Source of the DNA: Prochlorococcus sp. AG-673-L20
GTDB lineage: Bacteria > Cyanobacteriota > Cyanobacteriia > PCC-6307 > Cyanobiaceae
DNA: 40,021 nt
Assembly (NCBI GenBank): GCA_003211135.1
Contig: QCTN01000011.1
Span: forward strand, 1 to 40,021
Reading direction: 5' to 3'
Shown: positions 1-11,209 of the stretch, piece after piece
How the letters are laid out: the number at the start of each line of letters is the position of its first letter
Numbering within the stretch: position 1 is the stretch's first letter
Notes under the pieces: model-generated
Seen by the model: only the letters and a program-made list of their open reading frames with translations
Database searches by the model: none
What the model was told of the DNA's origin: nothing
Position numbers and translations under genes: made by a program

Positions 1-939
1 CAAGAATTTGAGGAAACTAAACTGCTCGGTAAACGAAAGCTGGCAAATTTTATTCATACAAAAACAGGAATACTTGTAGATCCATCAAGCCTCTTTGACG
101 TACAAGTTAAAAGGATCCATCAATATAAAAGACAACATTTAAATGCTCTGCAAATTATTGCTCAGTATTTAAGAATCAAAAATGGTACAAGTAATTATGA
201 GGCTCCGAGGACAGTTATTTTTGGAGGGAAGGCTGCTCCAGGTTACTTTATGGCTAAATTAATTATCAGATTTATTAATGGTATTGCAGATGTTGTTAAT
301 TCAGATCCTGATATGGATGGACTTTTAAGAGTAGTTTTCTTACCTGACTATAATGTAAAACTTGGAGAAATAGTTTATCCAGCAACAGACCTTTCAGAGC
401 AAATTTCAACTGCTGGTAAAGAAGCATCAGGAACAGGAAATATGAAATTTGCAATGAATGGAGCTTTAACTATAGGTACTCTTGACGGAGCAAATGTAGA
501 ATTGAGAGACCTTGTTAAAAAAGAAAATTTCTTTCTTTTCGGAAAGACGGAAAGTGAAATAATGCATTTAAAAAATAATGGTTATTCTCCCAAGACTTTT
601 ATTAATAAATGTCCTGAGTTAAAAGAAGTAATTCGTTTAATCGAAATTGGCCATTTTAGTAATGGAGATAAAGAATTATTCAAACCTTTATTAAATAGTT
701 TGACTGGAAATGATCCGTTTTTCGTGATGGCTGACTTCGAAGACTATTTAAATAAACAAGATGAAGTTAGTAACTTCTGGAATAATAAAAAAGCGTGGAA
801 TAAAATGGCTCTACTAAATACTGCAAGATCAGGCTATTTTTCTTCAGACAGATCAATCAGAGAATATTGCGAATCTATTTGGAAAGTTTCACCTATGCCA
901 GTTGAAATTACCTGTGATATTGAAGAAGTAACTACTTAA
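1..939 (+). CDS. glgP: Glycogen phosphorylase, C-terminal part (gene runs off the left edge)
   Basis: Glycogen/alpha-glucan phosphorylase releases glucose-1-phosphate from glycogen in the cytoplasm, using pyridoxal phosphate (PLP); in cyanobacteria it mobilises carbon stored in the light. The reading frame is open from base 1, so the start lies outside the window and about 312 codons are present. The visible part holds the C-terminal catalytic domain: QVKRIHQYKRQ near codons 35-45, then VFFGGKAAPGY-like sequence (VIFGGKAAPGYFMAK), VVFLPDYNVKLGE, and the signature EASGTGNMKFAMNGALTIGT followed by LDGANVE. In this family the Lys of the GNMKF motif carries the PLP. The frame ends normally at 939 with TAA. 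The next gene is convergent and about 120 bases away; that gap shows no clear terminator hairpin or small gene. Identification is secure from the signature; only the symbol choice (glgP versus malP) is by convention. Confidence 0.95.
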   Translation, partial: QEFEETKLLGKRKLANFIHTKTGILVDPSSLFDVQVKRIHQYKRQHLNALQIIAQYLRIKNGTSNYEAPRTVIFGGKAAPGYFMAKLIIRFINGIADVVNSDPDMDGLLRVVFLPDYNVKLGEIVYPATDLSEQISTAGKEASGTGNMKFAMNGALTIGTLDGANVELRDLVKKENFFLFGKTESEIMHLKNNGYSPKTFINKCPELKEVIRLIEIGHFSNGDKELFKPLLNSLTGNDPFFVMADFEDYLNKQDEVSNFWNNKKAWNKMALLNTARSGYFSSDRSIREYCESIWKVSPMPVEITCDIEEVTT

Positions 940-1059
940 AGTTATCCGTATCAAGTAAACTTTCTGATTTATGAAATAATCTATCAATATTTAGTGAATC
1001 ATGACATTGAAACGGTTCTTCTTTCAAAAAAATAAATAGCTCTAAATCATATCATTGTA

Positions 1060-1392
1060 TTATTTAGGCACAATTGTAGGCCCGTCAAATAATTCGTCAT
1101 TTTCATCAACAGAATCTGGACTATCAGGCAAAGGAATTTCAATACTAGTCACCAAAGTAATAACATCTCTTAATCTCATTGAGTCTGCAAACCAACCCAT
1201 TGCTTGTTCAGCATCTCCTCTCTTTTCCGCATCATTTGCTTGGTCTTCGTGAGCTTCAGCCAATAAAGAAAGCCAACAAAGGCATCTTGCTTGAACTATA
1301 GAAAGATCTATATCATTTGGTTGAGATTTAGAAATACGTTCATGCTCTTGTTGAATTAAGAGTTTTAAACGCATATCGTGCAGCTTAGCCAT
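1060..1392 (-). CDS. Conserved small protein of unknown function (110 aa)
   Basis: I do not recognise a named family with certainty. The product is a soluble, acidic 110-residue protein with no signal peptide or membrane segment. Residues 1-90 look helical and heptad-like (MRLKLLIQQEHERI, QARCLCWLSLLAEAHEDQ, GDAEQAMGWFADSMRLRD), which suggests a helical-bundle or TPR-like hairpin. The last 20 residues are acidic and proline-containing (PLPDSPDSVDENDE). It starts with ATG, which reads as cat at 1390-1392. It lies convergent to glgP and upstream of tRNA-Arg on the same strand. The composition and intact frame resemble the neighbouring genes, so it is probably real and lineage-conserved, but no function is claimed. 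Confidence 0.75.
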   Translation of the reverse strand: MAKLHDMRLKLLIQQEHERISKSQPNDIDLSIVQARCLCWLSLLAEAHEDQANDAEKRGDAEQAMGWFADSMRLRDVITLVTSIEIPLPDSPDSVDENDELFDGPTIVPK

Positions 1393-1471
1393 AAGAGCTT
1401 AATTACTAATTACACACTAGCTAGAGAGTTGCAAATATGCACGTATACTACATATAGTTTATTAACTGAAA

Positions 1472-1545
<74 letters not shown>

Positions 1546-1582
1546 AAGAGATGATTTTTGGGTTAATAAGCATTATGCTAGA

Positions 1583-1960
1583 TGAGAGCAGGAGAGGCAA
1601 TCGCAAAAATGTTTTATTTTGTTTTGAAAATAAACCTTTTTGAGGAAAGTCCGGGCTCCCATATGGTCAGGCTTGCTGGGTAATTCCCAGTGCGGGTAAC
1701 CGTGAGGATAGTGCCACAGAAACATACCGCCTAATACTTTATGTATGGCAAGGGTGCAAGGGTGCGGTAAGAGCGCACCAGCAACATTGAGAAGTGTTGG
1801 CTAGGTAAACCCCGGCTGGGTGCAAGGCTAAGTAGATTTATGACCATTAAAAAATCTACTTTTAAGCGCCGCTTGAGGCTGTGAAGTAATTCCAGTCCTA
1901 GATAGATGATTGCCCATCTTATTAAGATGAACAGAACCCGGCTTATGACCTGCTTTCTAC
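1583..1960 (+). ncRNA. rnpB: RNase P RNA (class A)
   Basis: This is the catalytic RNA of ribonuclease P, which trims tRNA 5' leaders. Diagnostic elements appear in order: GAGGAAAGTCCGGGCTCCC (conserved region I, about 1642-1660), the block GTGAGGATAGTGCCACAGAAA near 1702-1722 (CR II/III), the GGTAAACCCCGGCTGGG segment near 1804-1820, and the terminal ACAGAACCCGGCTTAT (CR V, about 1931-1945). The outer P1 helix is formed by AGAGCAGG (1585-1592) and CCTGCTTT (1949-1956), which sets the approximate ends; the exact mature termini are uncertain by a few bases. It lies 22 bases upstream of rnc on the same strand. An overlapping minus-strand reading frame at 1731-1973 is an accidental consequence of the structured RNA. 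Confidence 0.95.
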
Positions 1961-1982
1961 TTAATGAAAACACTTAATCTAT

Positions 1983-2732
1983 ATGGACACCTTAATTGAT
2001 GAAAAAAGGCTTGAACAAATTATTAAGTTTTTAAATTCGCTTGAAATAAATTCAAAAAGATTTATTGAAATCATAAACCAAAAAGATAAATTAATACTTC
2101 ATACTTTCAATGAAGCATTAACACACTCCTCCGCAAACAAGATAGTTAATTATGAAAAATTAGAATTCTTCGGGGATGCTGTTCTCAGATTATCAGCATC
2201 AGATTTTATAGAGAGAACATATGATAATATGAGCGTTGGTAATAGATCAGAACTTAGATCTCAAATAGTAAGTGATGAATGGTTAACTGAATTAGGTAAA
2301 AAAATATTTATAGAAAAAGTAATAATAAAAGGACCCAAAGCAATGGGTGATGAGAATTCAAAAGACACTATAATTGCCGAAACTAGTGAAGCATTAATTG
2401 GCGCAATATATAAGTGTTTTAATTCAATATATGAAGTCAACATATGGTTAGATACTTTTTGGAAAAAAGATGCCGAAGTATATTTACAAGCACCACATAA
2501 ATATAATGCCAAGTCAGCATTACAAGAATGGTGTCAAAGTCAAGGATTTGATTTACCTATTTATAAAATATATGAAGTATCAAAAATTCACGGAGATCCA
2601 AAAAGATTCTCTTGTGAAATATACATAAATGGATCTAAAAAAGCTTACAGCTTTGGGAATTCTCATAAAAAAGCCGAAAAAAATGCTGCAAGTATTCTGA
2701 TACAAAAGATTTTCCAGAGAAATGAAAATTAA
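1983..2732 (+). CDS. rnc: Ribonuclease III
   Basis: RNase III is a dimeric, Mg-dependent double-strand RNA endonuclease for rRNA precursors, structured mRNAs and sense/antisense duplexes. The 249-residue protein has the N-terminal RIIID domain with the signature YEKLEFFGDAVLRL (about residues 54-67), where E and D are catalytic metal ligands. A second acidic site follows in DTIIAETSEALIGAIY (about 131-146). The C-terminal double-strand RNA-binding domain begins near NAKSALQEWCQSQG and ends with the KKAEKNAAS helix motif. The length is slightly above the bacterial norm (about 225-240). ATG at 1983 follows directly after the RNase P RNA, and ndhS converges from the other side with a 4-base gap. 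Confidence 0.96.
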   Translation: MDTLIDEKRLEQIIKFLNSLEINSKRFIEIINQKDKLILHTFNEALTHSSANKIVNYEKLEFFGDAVLRLSASDFIERTYDNMSVGNRSELRSQIVSDEWLTELGKKIFIEKVIIKGPKAMGDENSKDTIIAETSEALIGAIYKCFNSIYEVNIWLDTFWKKDAEVYLQAPHKYNAKSALQEWCQSQGFDLPIYKIYEVSKIHGDPKRFSCEIYINGSKKAYSFGNSHKKAEKNAASILIQKIFQRNEN

Positions 2733-2736
2733 TTCT

Positions 2737-2922
2737 TCAAACAAGTTCCAAATTAATTAATTGAAATGTTACTAACTTATCCCAATTGCCCCCTTCAAAA
2801 AGAACAGCTGCTGTTTTATTAGTTACTCTTTGTACAAATCCCTTGTAACCTCTATAAATAGAATTAACATCTTTAACAACTACTATAGAACCTGGGAGTA
2901 TTGGCTTATTCAAAAATTCCAT
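2737..2922 (-). CDS. ndhS: NDH-1 complex subunit S (ferredoxin-docking, SH3-like)
   Basis: NdhS is a small stromal/cytoplasmic-side subunit of the photosynthetic NDH-1 complex. It has an SH3-like fold and helps ferredoxin donate electrons for cyclic flow. The 61-residue product matches the compact family pattern: PGSIVVVKDVNSIYRGYKGF followed by VQRV, and the hallmark AVLFEGGNWDKLVTFQL near the C-terminus. I recall this hallmark from cyanobacterial NdhS (the Synechocystis ssl0352 type). There is no membrane segment, as expected for a peripheral subunit. It converges on rnc and diverges from rimM, so it is transcribed alone. The assignment rests on remembered family motifs; without it the gene would be called an SH3-like small protein. 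Confidence 0.82.
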   Translation of the reverse strand: MEFLNKPILPGSIVVVKDVNSIYRGYKGFVQRVTNKTAAVLFEGGNWDKLVTFQLINLELV

Positions 2923-2944
2923 AGAAAAAATTTACATATAGATT

Positions 2945-3484
2945 ATGATAGAGCATGATAAATGGTTGATTGTTGGAATAATAACATCTCCCCAAGGCAT
3001 TAATGGGAAAATCAAGGTTAAATCTCTTAGTGATTTTGAAGAAAGATTTATAAATCCTGGTAAAAGATGGATACAAAAAGAAGACGAGTCGCCTAAAGAA
3101 TTCGAGCTTACTCATGGTTTTAAAAAACCAGGAAAAGAATTATTCATAATTACGTTTAAAGGGATAAACAATAGGAATCAAGCAGAAAACTTAAAGGGAC
3201 ATAAAATCCTCGTCAAATTAGATGAAATTCCAAAATTGAGTAAGGGAGAATTTCATTTAACCGAATTAGTTAATTTAAAAGTCAAAATTTCAGAAAATAA
3301 TCAATTACAAATAATTGGAAAAGTTATTAACTTAACGAACGAGAAAAATAATTTACTTGTGATTAAACTTTTGAAAAATAATAAAGAGGTTCTTATACCT
3401 TTTGTTAAGGAAATTGTTCCAGTAGTAGATATTAAACAACAATTTATACTGATTACTCCTCCTTCAGGTCTATTGGAGCTATAA
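2945..3484 (+). CDS. rimM: 16S rRNA processing / 30S maturation protein RimM
   Basis: RimM binds ribosomal protein S19 and helps fold the head of the 30S subunit. The 179-residue protein has the N-terminal RimM barrel, opening [20 protein letters not shown] with the conserved G-x-I-x-x-x-x-G-x-x-G-x-x-K-V pattern, then FEERF and the [14 protein letters not shown] segment. The C-terminal PRC-barrel-like part has [26 protein letters not shown] and the PPSGLLEL end typical of the family (usually DPPEGLLE). ATG at 2945 is chosen; it lies 22 bases from the divergent ndhS start. The gene ends 20 bases before the convergent glmS stop. Confidence 0.93.
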   Translation: MIEHDKWLIVGIITSPQGINGKIKVKSLSDFEERFINPGKRWIQKEDESPKEFELTHGFKKPGKELFIITFKGINNRNQAENLKGHKILVKLDEIPKLSKGEFHLTELVNLKVKISENNQLQIIGKVINLTNEKNNLLVIKLLKNNKEVLIPFVKEIVPVVDIKQQFILITPPSGLLEL

Positions 3485-3503
3485 ATTCTCTTTTTAAAAA
3501 TTT

Positions 3504-5399
3504 TTACTCTACTGTTACGCTTTTAGCTAGATTCCTTGGTTGATCAACATCAAGTCCTCTATGAGCAGCAATGTGATAACTCAATAATTGAAGAGGGACA
3601 ATAGCAAGTAAAGGAGCAATCCATTCATTTGTTGAAGGTATGGTCATTAAATAATCAAATATTTCAGTCCCATTACATTGAGGAGCAACACCAATTAAAT
3701 AAGCATCTCTCGCTTTTGCTTCTTGAGCATTACTAATTACCTTATCAAATACTTCTCCTGGAGTAGCTATTGAAATTACAGGTACTTTTTTGTCTAATAA
3801 AGCTATAGGTCCATGCTTCATTTCCCCAGCAGGATAACCTGCAGCATGTATATAACTAATTTCCTTCAACTTAAGAGCCCCCTCAAGAGCAATAGGATAA
3901 TTTATGCCTCTACCCAAAAAAATAACGTCTTTAATATTAAAAAAATCATGTGCAAGTTTTTCAGAAGATTCATTATGTTTTTCTAAAAGTTCTTCAACTA
4001 ATGCTGGTAATTGAGTTAATTCTGAAACTAATTGACTAATATTTTCATTACTTTGACTTCCCTTGATTTGAGCAAATTTTATAGCTAATCCATAAAAAGA
4101 AAGAAGTTGAGCAAAAAAAGTTTTAGTAGCAGCAACACCAATTTCTATTCCAGCACTTATATCAATAATATTTGGTATTTGTCTACCAATTGAGCTTTCA
4201 ATTCTGTTCGTAATAGCAATTAAATTTGGTTTGAAGTTTCTATCCCCCATTGAAGATCTCCTTTTAATTTCCATATTTATAGCCGCGATAGTATCCGCAG
4301 TTTCTCCTGACTGAGTAACTCCAATTGTTAAGGTATTAGGAAGTAATGGAGGTGGTGAGTATCTAAACTCACTCGCATAAAAGACATTTGTTGGTATACC
4401 CGAGAATTGTTCTAATAAAAATTTACCCACCATTGCAGCATGCTTGCTTGTACCACAAGCAACGATTTCTATTCTTTCAATAGAGTTTAAAAAGTCTGTC
4501 TCAAAAGAGTAATTAACTTGAAATTGATCCGTCTTGAAATCTTTAATTAAATGTTTTTCTAACCAATATTTAGCAATCTCAGGCTGATCATAGATTTCCT
4601 TTAACATATAGTGTTTAAAATTTTTTTTGTCACTTACTTGGTCTGAAGTTTGTAAAGAAATTGGATTTCGATATTGTCTCTCGTTATTAGAATCATAAAT
4701 TTCTATTCCTAAAGGCGTTAGAAGTGCTATTTCCTCATCCTCCAAAGGTAAAATAATTTTTGTAAAATTCGCTATTGCTGGCGTATCACTTGCACATATA
4801 AATTCTCCCTCCCCTAAACCAATTATTAAAGGTGCCTGCTTCCTGGCAACAACTAATGCCTCAGGAGCACCAGACCAAAGTACTGCTAATGCATATGATC
4901 CTTCTAAATCAGATATTACATTTCTTACTGCTACCAATAAAGTTGAACCATTGTTTTCAAGCTTTAGTTGACTTAAAGCAAATAATTCTTTTTGTATCAA
5001 GTGTGGTAAGACTTCTGTATCGGTATCAGAATTAAAAACAATTCCTTCTTTTTGTAATTTAATTTTTAATTCCTGATAATTTTCAATAATCCCATTTTGA
5101 ACAACTGCAACTTCTCCTGAACTATCAATATGGGGATGTGCATTTTTAACCTCTGGCTTTCCGTGAGTGGCCCAACGTGTATGACCTATTCCTACCGCTC
5201 CAGGTATTACTTTATTTTTTAAATTATTTTTTAAATTATTAAGCTTTCCTTCTGCTTTATTACAAACTATTTTTTTTGTTTCAGAGTTTATTATGGCGAT
5301 ACCTGCGGAATCATATCCTCTATATTCAAGTTTCTCTAAACCATTAATAAGTAATGGTAATGCTTTTTTATAACCGGTAACGGCAACAATTCCACACAT
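3504..5399 (-). CDS. glmS: Glutamine--fructose-6-phosphate aminotransferase (isomerizing)
   Basis: GlmS makes glucosamine-6-phosphate from fructose-6-phosphate and glutamine, the first step to peptidoglycan and LPS amino sugars. The reading frame opens upstream at 5417, but the start chosen is the ATG at 5399 because it yields MCGIV. Removing Met exposes the N-terminal Cys that is the glutaminase nucleophile. The protein has 631 residues (E. coli about 609). The N-terminal Ntn glutaminase domain shows EYRGYDSAGIA, GHTRWATHG and NGIIENYQELK. Two SIS sugar-isomerase domains follow, with VACGTSKHAA, TQSGETADT and LKLKEISYIHAAGYPAGEMK. The C-terminus is the conserved DQPRNLAKSVTVE. No glmS ribozyme is visible upstream, as expected outside Firmicutes. 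psaC lies 81 bases upstream on the same strand. Confidence 0.97.
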   Translation of the reverse strand: MCGIVAVTGYKKALPLLINGLEKLEYRGYDSAGIAIINSETKKIVCNKAEGKLNNLKNNLKNKVIPGAVGIGHTRWATHGKPEVKNAHPHIDSSGEVAVVQNGIIENYQELKIKLQKEGIVFNSDTDTEVLPHLIQKELFALSQLKLENNGSTLLVAVRNVISDLEGSYALAVLWSGAPEALVVARKQAPLIIGLGEGEFICASDTPAIANFTKIILPLEDEEIALLTPLGIEIYDSNNERQYRNPISLQTSDQVSDKKNFKHYMLKEIYDQPEIAKYWLEKHLIKDFKTDQFQVNYSFETDFLNSIERIEIVACGTSKHAAMVGKFLLEQFSGIPTNVFYASEFRYSPPPLLPNTLTIGVTQSGETADTIAAINMEIKRRSSMGDRNFKPNLIAITNRIESSIGRQIPNIIDISAGIEIGVAATKTFFAQLLSFYGLAIKFAQIKGSQSNENISQLVSELTQLPALVEELLEKHNESSEKLAHDFFNIKDVIFLGRGINYPIALEGALKLKEISYIHAAGYPAGEMKHGPIALLDKKVPVISIATPGEVFDKVISNAQEAKARDAYLIGVAPQCNGTEIFDYLMTIPSTNEWIAPLLAIVPLQLLSYHIAAHRGLDVDQPRNLAKSVTVE

Positions 5400-5480
5400 A
5401 TAAATAATTTTCTTCAATTATATTGAACAAAATTAAATATTTAATAAAACATGGACTCTCTTTAAACTGCACTATAAAAA

Positions 5481-5772
<292 letters not shown>

Positions 5773-5860
5773 CAAAGAAATTAAAAAAATTAAGATATGC
5801 TTCACTCTTGTTAACTCTAGGGCATAAAATCATATAGATAATTAGTAAATTCCATAAACT

Positions 5861-6103
5861 ATGTCACAAGAAGAAATCCTTCAACAAGTTTGCTCTATTG
5901 TTTCTGAGCAACTAAGTGTTGAATCAGCCGAAGTAAAATCTGATTCAAACTTTCAAAATGATTTAGGTGCAGACTCGCTTGACACCGTAGAGCTAGTAAT
6001 GGCACTTGAAGAAGCATTTGATATCGAGATACCTGATGAAGCGGCTGAAGGTATCGCAACAGTAGGAGATGCTGTTAAATTCATCGAAGAAAAAAAGGGT
6101 TAA
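5861..6103 (+). CDS. acpP: Acyl carrier protein
   Basis: ACP carries growing fatty-acyl chains on a 4'-phosphopantetheine arm during type II fatty-acid synthesis. The 80-residue acidic protein has the invariant [18 protein letters not shown] motif, with Ser39 as the pantetheine attachment site. It is followed by helix II and [19 protein letters not shown]. Length and charge are standard. ATG at 5861 heads a plus-strand cluster; fabF starts 6 bases after the stop, so the two are almost certainly co-transcribed and tightly balanced in dose. Confidence 0.98.
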   Translation: MSQEEILQQVCSIVSEQLSVESAEVKSDSNFQNDLGADSLDTVELVMALEEAFDIEIPDEAAEGIATVGDAVKFIEEKKG

Positions 6104-6109
6104 TTAAGG

Positions 6110-7354
6110 ATGCCAAATTTCCATCGAGTAGTTATTACCGGTATAGGGGCAGTAACTCCAATTGGTAACAACATTGATGAATATTTACTCGGTCTACAAA
6201 AGGGGGCAAATGGAGTTTCAGATATTACTCTCTTTAATCCTGAAAAACATCCCTGCAAGTTTGCAGCAGAAGTTAAAGATCTTCAATTCGAAAATTTTAT
6301 TGAGCCTAAAGAATCTAAAAGATGGGATCGATTTTCTCAATTTGGTGTAATAGCTGCAAAGCAAGCTTTCAATGATTCTGGACTTGAAATAACTGAAGCC
6401 AATGAATCAAGAATTGGAGTAATTATTGGATCTGGTGTTGGAGGCCTACTTACAATGGAAAGCCAAGCTCAAGTGTTGAGTCATAAAGGCCCAAAAAGAG
6501 TAAGCCCATTTACAGTTCCAATGATGATCCCAAATATGGCAACAGGACTAGCTGCTATTGCTTTGGGATTAAAAGGTCCAAGCTCTGCTGTATCCACCGC
6601 CTGCGCTGCCGGATCAAATGCTATTGGAGACTCTTTTAGATTATTACAACTAGGTAAAGCAGATGCGATGCTTTGTGGAGGGGCAGAAGCAAGTATTACT
6701 CCTCTTGGAGTAGCAGGTTTTGCAAGCGCTAAAGCACTTTCTTTTAGAAATAATAGCCCACAAACTGCAAGTAGACCTTTTGATGCTGAGAGAGATGGCT
6801 TTGTGATTGGAGAAGGATCCGGGATTCTTGTTCTAGAAACTCTTGAAAATGCAAAAAAAAGAGGCGCAAAAATTTATGCTGAAATTATTGGCTATGGATC
6901 AACATGTGATGCTCATCACATTACCTCACCTTCCCCAGGAGGGACTGGAGGGGCAGCAGCAATCAAACTGGCCATAGATGATGGTTCAATTAACCTTGAT
7001 CAAGTTGATTACATAAATGCTCATGGAACTAGCACTGCAGCAAATGACAAAAATGAAACTTCTGCAATTAAATCCATATTTAAAGACAGATCTTACCTCA
7101 TTCCTGTAAGCTCTACTAAGTCGATGACTGGTCATCTCTTAGGGGGGTCAGGAGGTATAGAAGCTGTGGCTTGTATTCTTTCTTTAACACATAATTTTGT
7201 CCCTCCTACAATAAACTACGTTAATCCCGATCCAGATTGTGATCTTGATTATGTACCAAATAAAGCTAGAGATACTCAAATAAGAGTTGCTCTTTCTAAT
7301 TCATTCGGCTTTGGTGGTCACAATGTTTGTCTAGCTTTTAGCAAATTTGATTGA
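6110..7354 (+). CDS. fabF: Beta-ketoacyl-ACP synthase II
   Basis: FabF condenses malonyl-ACP with acyl-ACP to lengthen fatty acids and is important for temperature control of membrane composition. The 414-residue protein has the thiolase fold with a complete Cys-His-His triad: Cys165 in STACAAGSN, His305 in NAHGTSTAAND and His342 in SMTGHLLGGSGG. The glycine-rich end NSFGFGGHNVCLAF is also typical. ATG at 6110 is preceded by a TAAGGA-like ribosome-binding sequence in the 6-base gap after acpP. The pairing acpP-fabF is common in bacteria. tkt follows 42 bases downstream on the same strand. Confidence 0.97.
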   Translation: MPNFHRVVITGIGAVTPIGNNIDEYLLGLQKGANGVSDITLFNPEKHPCKFAAEVKDLQFENFIEPKESKRWDRFSQFGVIAAKQAFNDSGLEITEANESRIGVIIGSGVGGLLTMESQAQVLSHKGPKRVSPFTVPMMIPNMATGLAAIALGLKGPSSAVSTACAAGSNAIGDSFRLLQLGKADAMLCGGAEASITPLGVAGFASAKALSFRNNSPQTASRPFDAERDGFVIGEGSGILVLETLENAKKRGAKIYAEIIGYGSTCDAHHITSPSPGGTGGAAAIKLAIDDGSINLDQVDYINAHGTSTAANDKNETSAIKSIFKDRSYLIPVSSTKSMTGHLLGGSGGIEAVACILSLTHNFVPPTINYVNPDPDCDLDYVPNKARDTQIRVALSNSFGFGGHNVCLAFSKFD

Positions 7355-7396
7355 CTAAAACCAACTCTGTATTCCCAAATTATCTTATTTAAAACA

Positions 7397-9403
7397 ATGG
7401 TCGCTGCATCTGTTTCATTAGAATCATTATGTGTAAATAGTATAAGAATGCTAGCTGTAGATGCAGTAAATAAATCTAATAGCGGGCATCCTGGCTTACC
7501 TATGGGTTGTGCTCCTATGGGTTATGCATTGTGGCACAATATTCTCAATCACAATCCCAATAATCCTAAGTGGTTTAATAGAGATCGCTTTGTATTATCA
7601 GCGGGGCATGGGTGTATGTTGTTATATTCCCTTTTGCATCTGACTGGATATAAATCAGTTTCTATTGAAGATATTAAAGAATTTAGACAATGGGGGTCTA
7701 AGACACCTGGACACCCAGAAACATTTGAGACTGAGGGGGTTGAAGTAACAGCAGGGCCATTAGGGGCAGGTATTTCTAACGCCGTTGGTTTAGCAATTGC
7801 AGAAGCACACTTAGCAGCTAAATTCAATAAAAAAGGTTGCGAAATCGTTGATCATTATACCTACGTAATAATGGGAGATGGTTGTAATCAAGAGGGGATT
7901 GCATCTGAAGCTTGTTCGCTTGCTGGTCATCTTAAGCTTGGGAAATTAATAGCTCTATATGATGATAATCAAATCACAATTGATGGACGCACAGATGTTT
8001 CATTTACAGAAGATGTATTAAAAAGATATGAAGCTTACGGATGGCATGTCCAACATGTTGAAGATGGAAATCATGATGTAAAAGGAATTACCAAAGCAAT
8101 TGAGAATGCAAAATCTGTGAAAGATAAACCTTCTCTAATCAAAATTTCTACAATAATCGGTTATGGGTCACCAAACAAGTCAGATACAGCAGGAATTCAT
8201 GGAGCTGCAGTAGGAGAAGAAGAAGCTTCCTTAACAAGAGAGTTTTTAAATTGGGAATATCCTCCTTTTGAAATACCAGAAGCAGTATATTCACAATTTA
8301 GACAAGCTATTACTAAAGGTGAAGAATCTGAAAAAGAATGGAATTTAAAATTCCAAGGATACCAAAACACATATCCTTCTGAAGGAGCAGAATTAAAAAG
8401 AATGATCCAAGGTGAATTACCAGAGAACTGGGATTCAGACCTACCTTCATATACTACAGATGATAAAGGTTTAGCAACGAGAAAACATTCTCAAATATGC
8501 CTTGGAGCTCTTGGGCCTAATCTTCCTGAATTAATTGGAGGATCTGCGGATTTAACTCACTCTAATTACACAGATATCAAAGGGGAAACAGGATCATTTC
8601 AGGCATATTCTCCAGAAAAGAGATATTTGCATTTTGGTGTAAGAGAACATGCAATGGCAGCAATACTAAATGGAATTGCTTATCACGACAGTGGCTTGAT
8701 ACCTTATGGAGGAACTTTTCTTGTTTTCGCAGACTACATGAGAGGTTCAATGAGACTATCTGCTCTAAGTGAGCTGGGAGTTATTTATGTACTTACTCAT
8801 GATTCAATTGGAGTGGGCGAAGATGGTCCAACACATCAACCTGTTGAAACGATCCCCTCACTAAGAGCAATGCCAAATATGCTCGTATTTAGGCCTGGAG
8901 ATGGTAATGAAACAAGTGGTGCTTATAAGCTCGCTATTAAAAACAGAACAAGACCTTCTGCTCTTTGCTTAAGTAGGCAAGCCATGCCAAATCAAGAGAA
9001 TACCTCTATTGAAAAAGTTGCATTAGGTGGATATATAGTTTCCGATTGTGAGGGAACTCCTGATGTAATATTTATCGGCACTGGTAGTGAATTAAACCTT
9101 TGCATTGAAGCGAGTAAAGAAATCTCAAATTTAGGTAAAAAGGCTAGAGTTATCTCTATGCCTTGCGTAGAGCTATTTGAAGAGCAAGAAGCTTCTTACA
9201 AAGAGAGTATTTTGCCTAGTAGTATCAAAAAAAGAGTAGTAGTTGAAGCTGCACATTCATTCGGATGGCACAAATACACTGGGCTTGATGGGATTTGTAT
9301 TACTATGGATAGATTTGGTGCATCAGCTCCTGGTGGAAAATGTATGACTAGTTTTGGATTTACAGTTGAAAATGTTGTAAACAGGACTAAAGAAATTTTA
9401 TAA
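7397..9403 (+). CDS. tkt: Transketolase
   Basis: Transketolase moves two-carbon ketol units between sugar phosphates. In a cyanobacterium it serves the Calvin cycle (forming xylulose-5-P and ribose-5-P) and the oxidative pentose phosphate path. It uses thiamine diphosphate (ThDP). The 668-residue length is standard. Visible elements are [33 protein letters not shown], the ThDP-binding segment [19 protein letters not shown] ending near [11 protein letters not shown], the pyrimidine-domain [14 protein letters not shown], and [17 protein letters not shown]. The C-terminal domain ends with [19 protein letters not shown]. The convergent gene thiC, 7 bases away tail to tail, makes the precursor of this enzyme's cofactor; the adjacency may be coincidental. 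Confidence 0.97.
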   Translation: MVAASVSLESLCVNSIRMLAVDAVNKSNSGHPGLPMGCAPMGYALWHNILNHNPNNPKWFNRDRFVLSAGHGCMLLYSLLHLTGYKSVSIEDIKEFRQWGSKTPGHPETFETEGVEVTAGPLGAGISNAVGLAIAEAHLAAKFNKKGCEIVDHYTYVIMGDGCNQEGIASEACSLAGHLKLGKLIALYDDNQITIDGRTDVSFTEDVLKRYEAYGWHVQHVEDGNHDVKGITKAIENAKSVKDKPSLIKISTIIGYGSPNKSDTAGIHGAAVGEEEASLTREFLNWEYPPFEIPEAVYSQFRQAITKGEESEKEWNLKFQGYQNTYPSEGAELKRMIQGELPENWDSDLPSYTTDDKGLATRKHSQICLGALGPNLPELIGGSADLTHSNYTDIKGETGSFQAYSPEKRYLHFGVREHAMAAILNGIAYHDSGLIPYGGTFLVFADYMRGSMRLSALSELGVIYVLTHDSIGVGEDGPTHQPVETIPSLRAMPNMLVFRPGDGNETSGAYKLAIKNRTRPSALCLSRQAMPNQENTSIEKVALGGYIVSDCEGTPDVIFIGTGSELNLCIEASKEISNLGKKARVISMPCVELFEEQEASYKESILPSSIKKRVVVEAAHSFGWHKYTGLDGICITMDRFGASAPGGKCMTSFGFTVENVVNRTKEIL

Positions 9404-9410
9404 ACTTAAT

Positions 9411-10906
<1,496 letters not shown>

Positions 10907-10975
10907 ATTAATTAAAAAATAGCTCTTTTTGAAAAAATAGTCATCTTATATTACTTAAAAATATAGAAAATATTT

Positions 10976-11191
10976 TTATTTGGTTTGTTTATATGATTTT
11001 ATTTTATTTAAGATTTTTTTTCTATTTATTCCTCTACTAAATTCTTTCTCCGTAATTATAAAAATCCCCATCAAACCAATTGGAACATAAAAGATCTTCT
11101 TACTATCTTTCCTTGAAATCAATCCTATTATTGATAACAAAATCATTAAAGGTGCAACGAGTGAAAAGATATAAGCTTTTTCAAATTTCAT
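10976..11191 (-). CDS. Small membrane protein of unknown function (71 aa)
   Basis: I do not recognise this protein. The 71 residues contain a hydrophobic segment at about 8-25 (IFSLVAPLMILLSIIGL) and a second at about 35-47 (YVPIGLMGIFIITE), followed by a strongly basic tail (NRKKILNKIKSYKQTK). This suggests a two-pass inner or thylakoid membrane protein with a positive cytoplasmic end. ATG is at 11191. The stop precedes the thiC riboswitch region, and the start lies 18 bases downstream of the amidohydrolase stop. The three genes could form one transcript, with the riboswitch acting on an internal start. Confidence 0.7.
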   Translation of the reverse strand: MKFEKAYIFSLVAPLMILLSIIGLISRKDSKKIFYVPIGLMGIFIITEKEFSRGINRKKILNKIKSYKQTK

Positions 11192-11209
11192 ATATATAAA
11201 TTTATCAAG

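Noticed and set aside
1731..1973. Minus-strand 80-residue reading frame
   Set aside because: It lies wholly within RNase P RNA.
5400..5480. glmS ribozyme
   Set aside because: No conserved pseudoknot core is visible in the 81-base gap, and this element is not expected in cyanobacteria.
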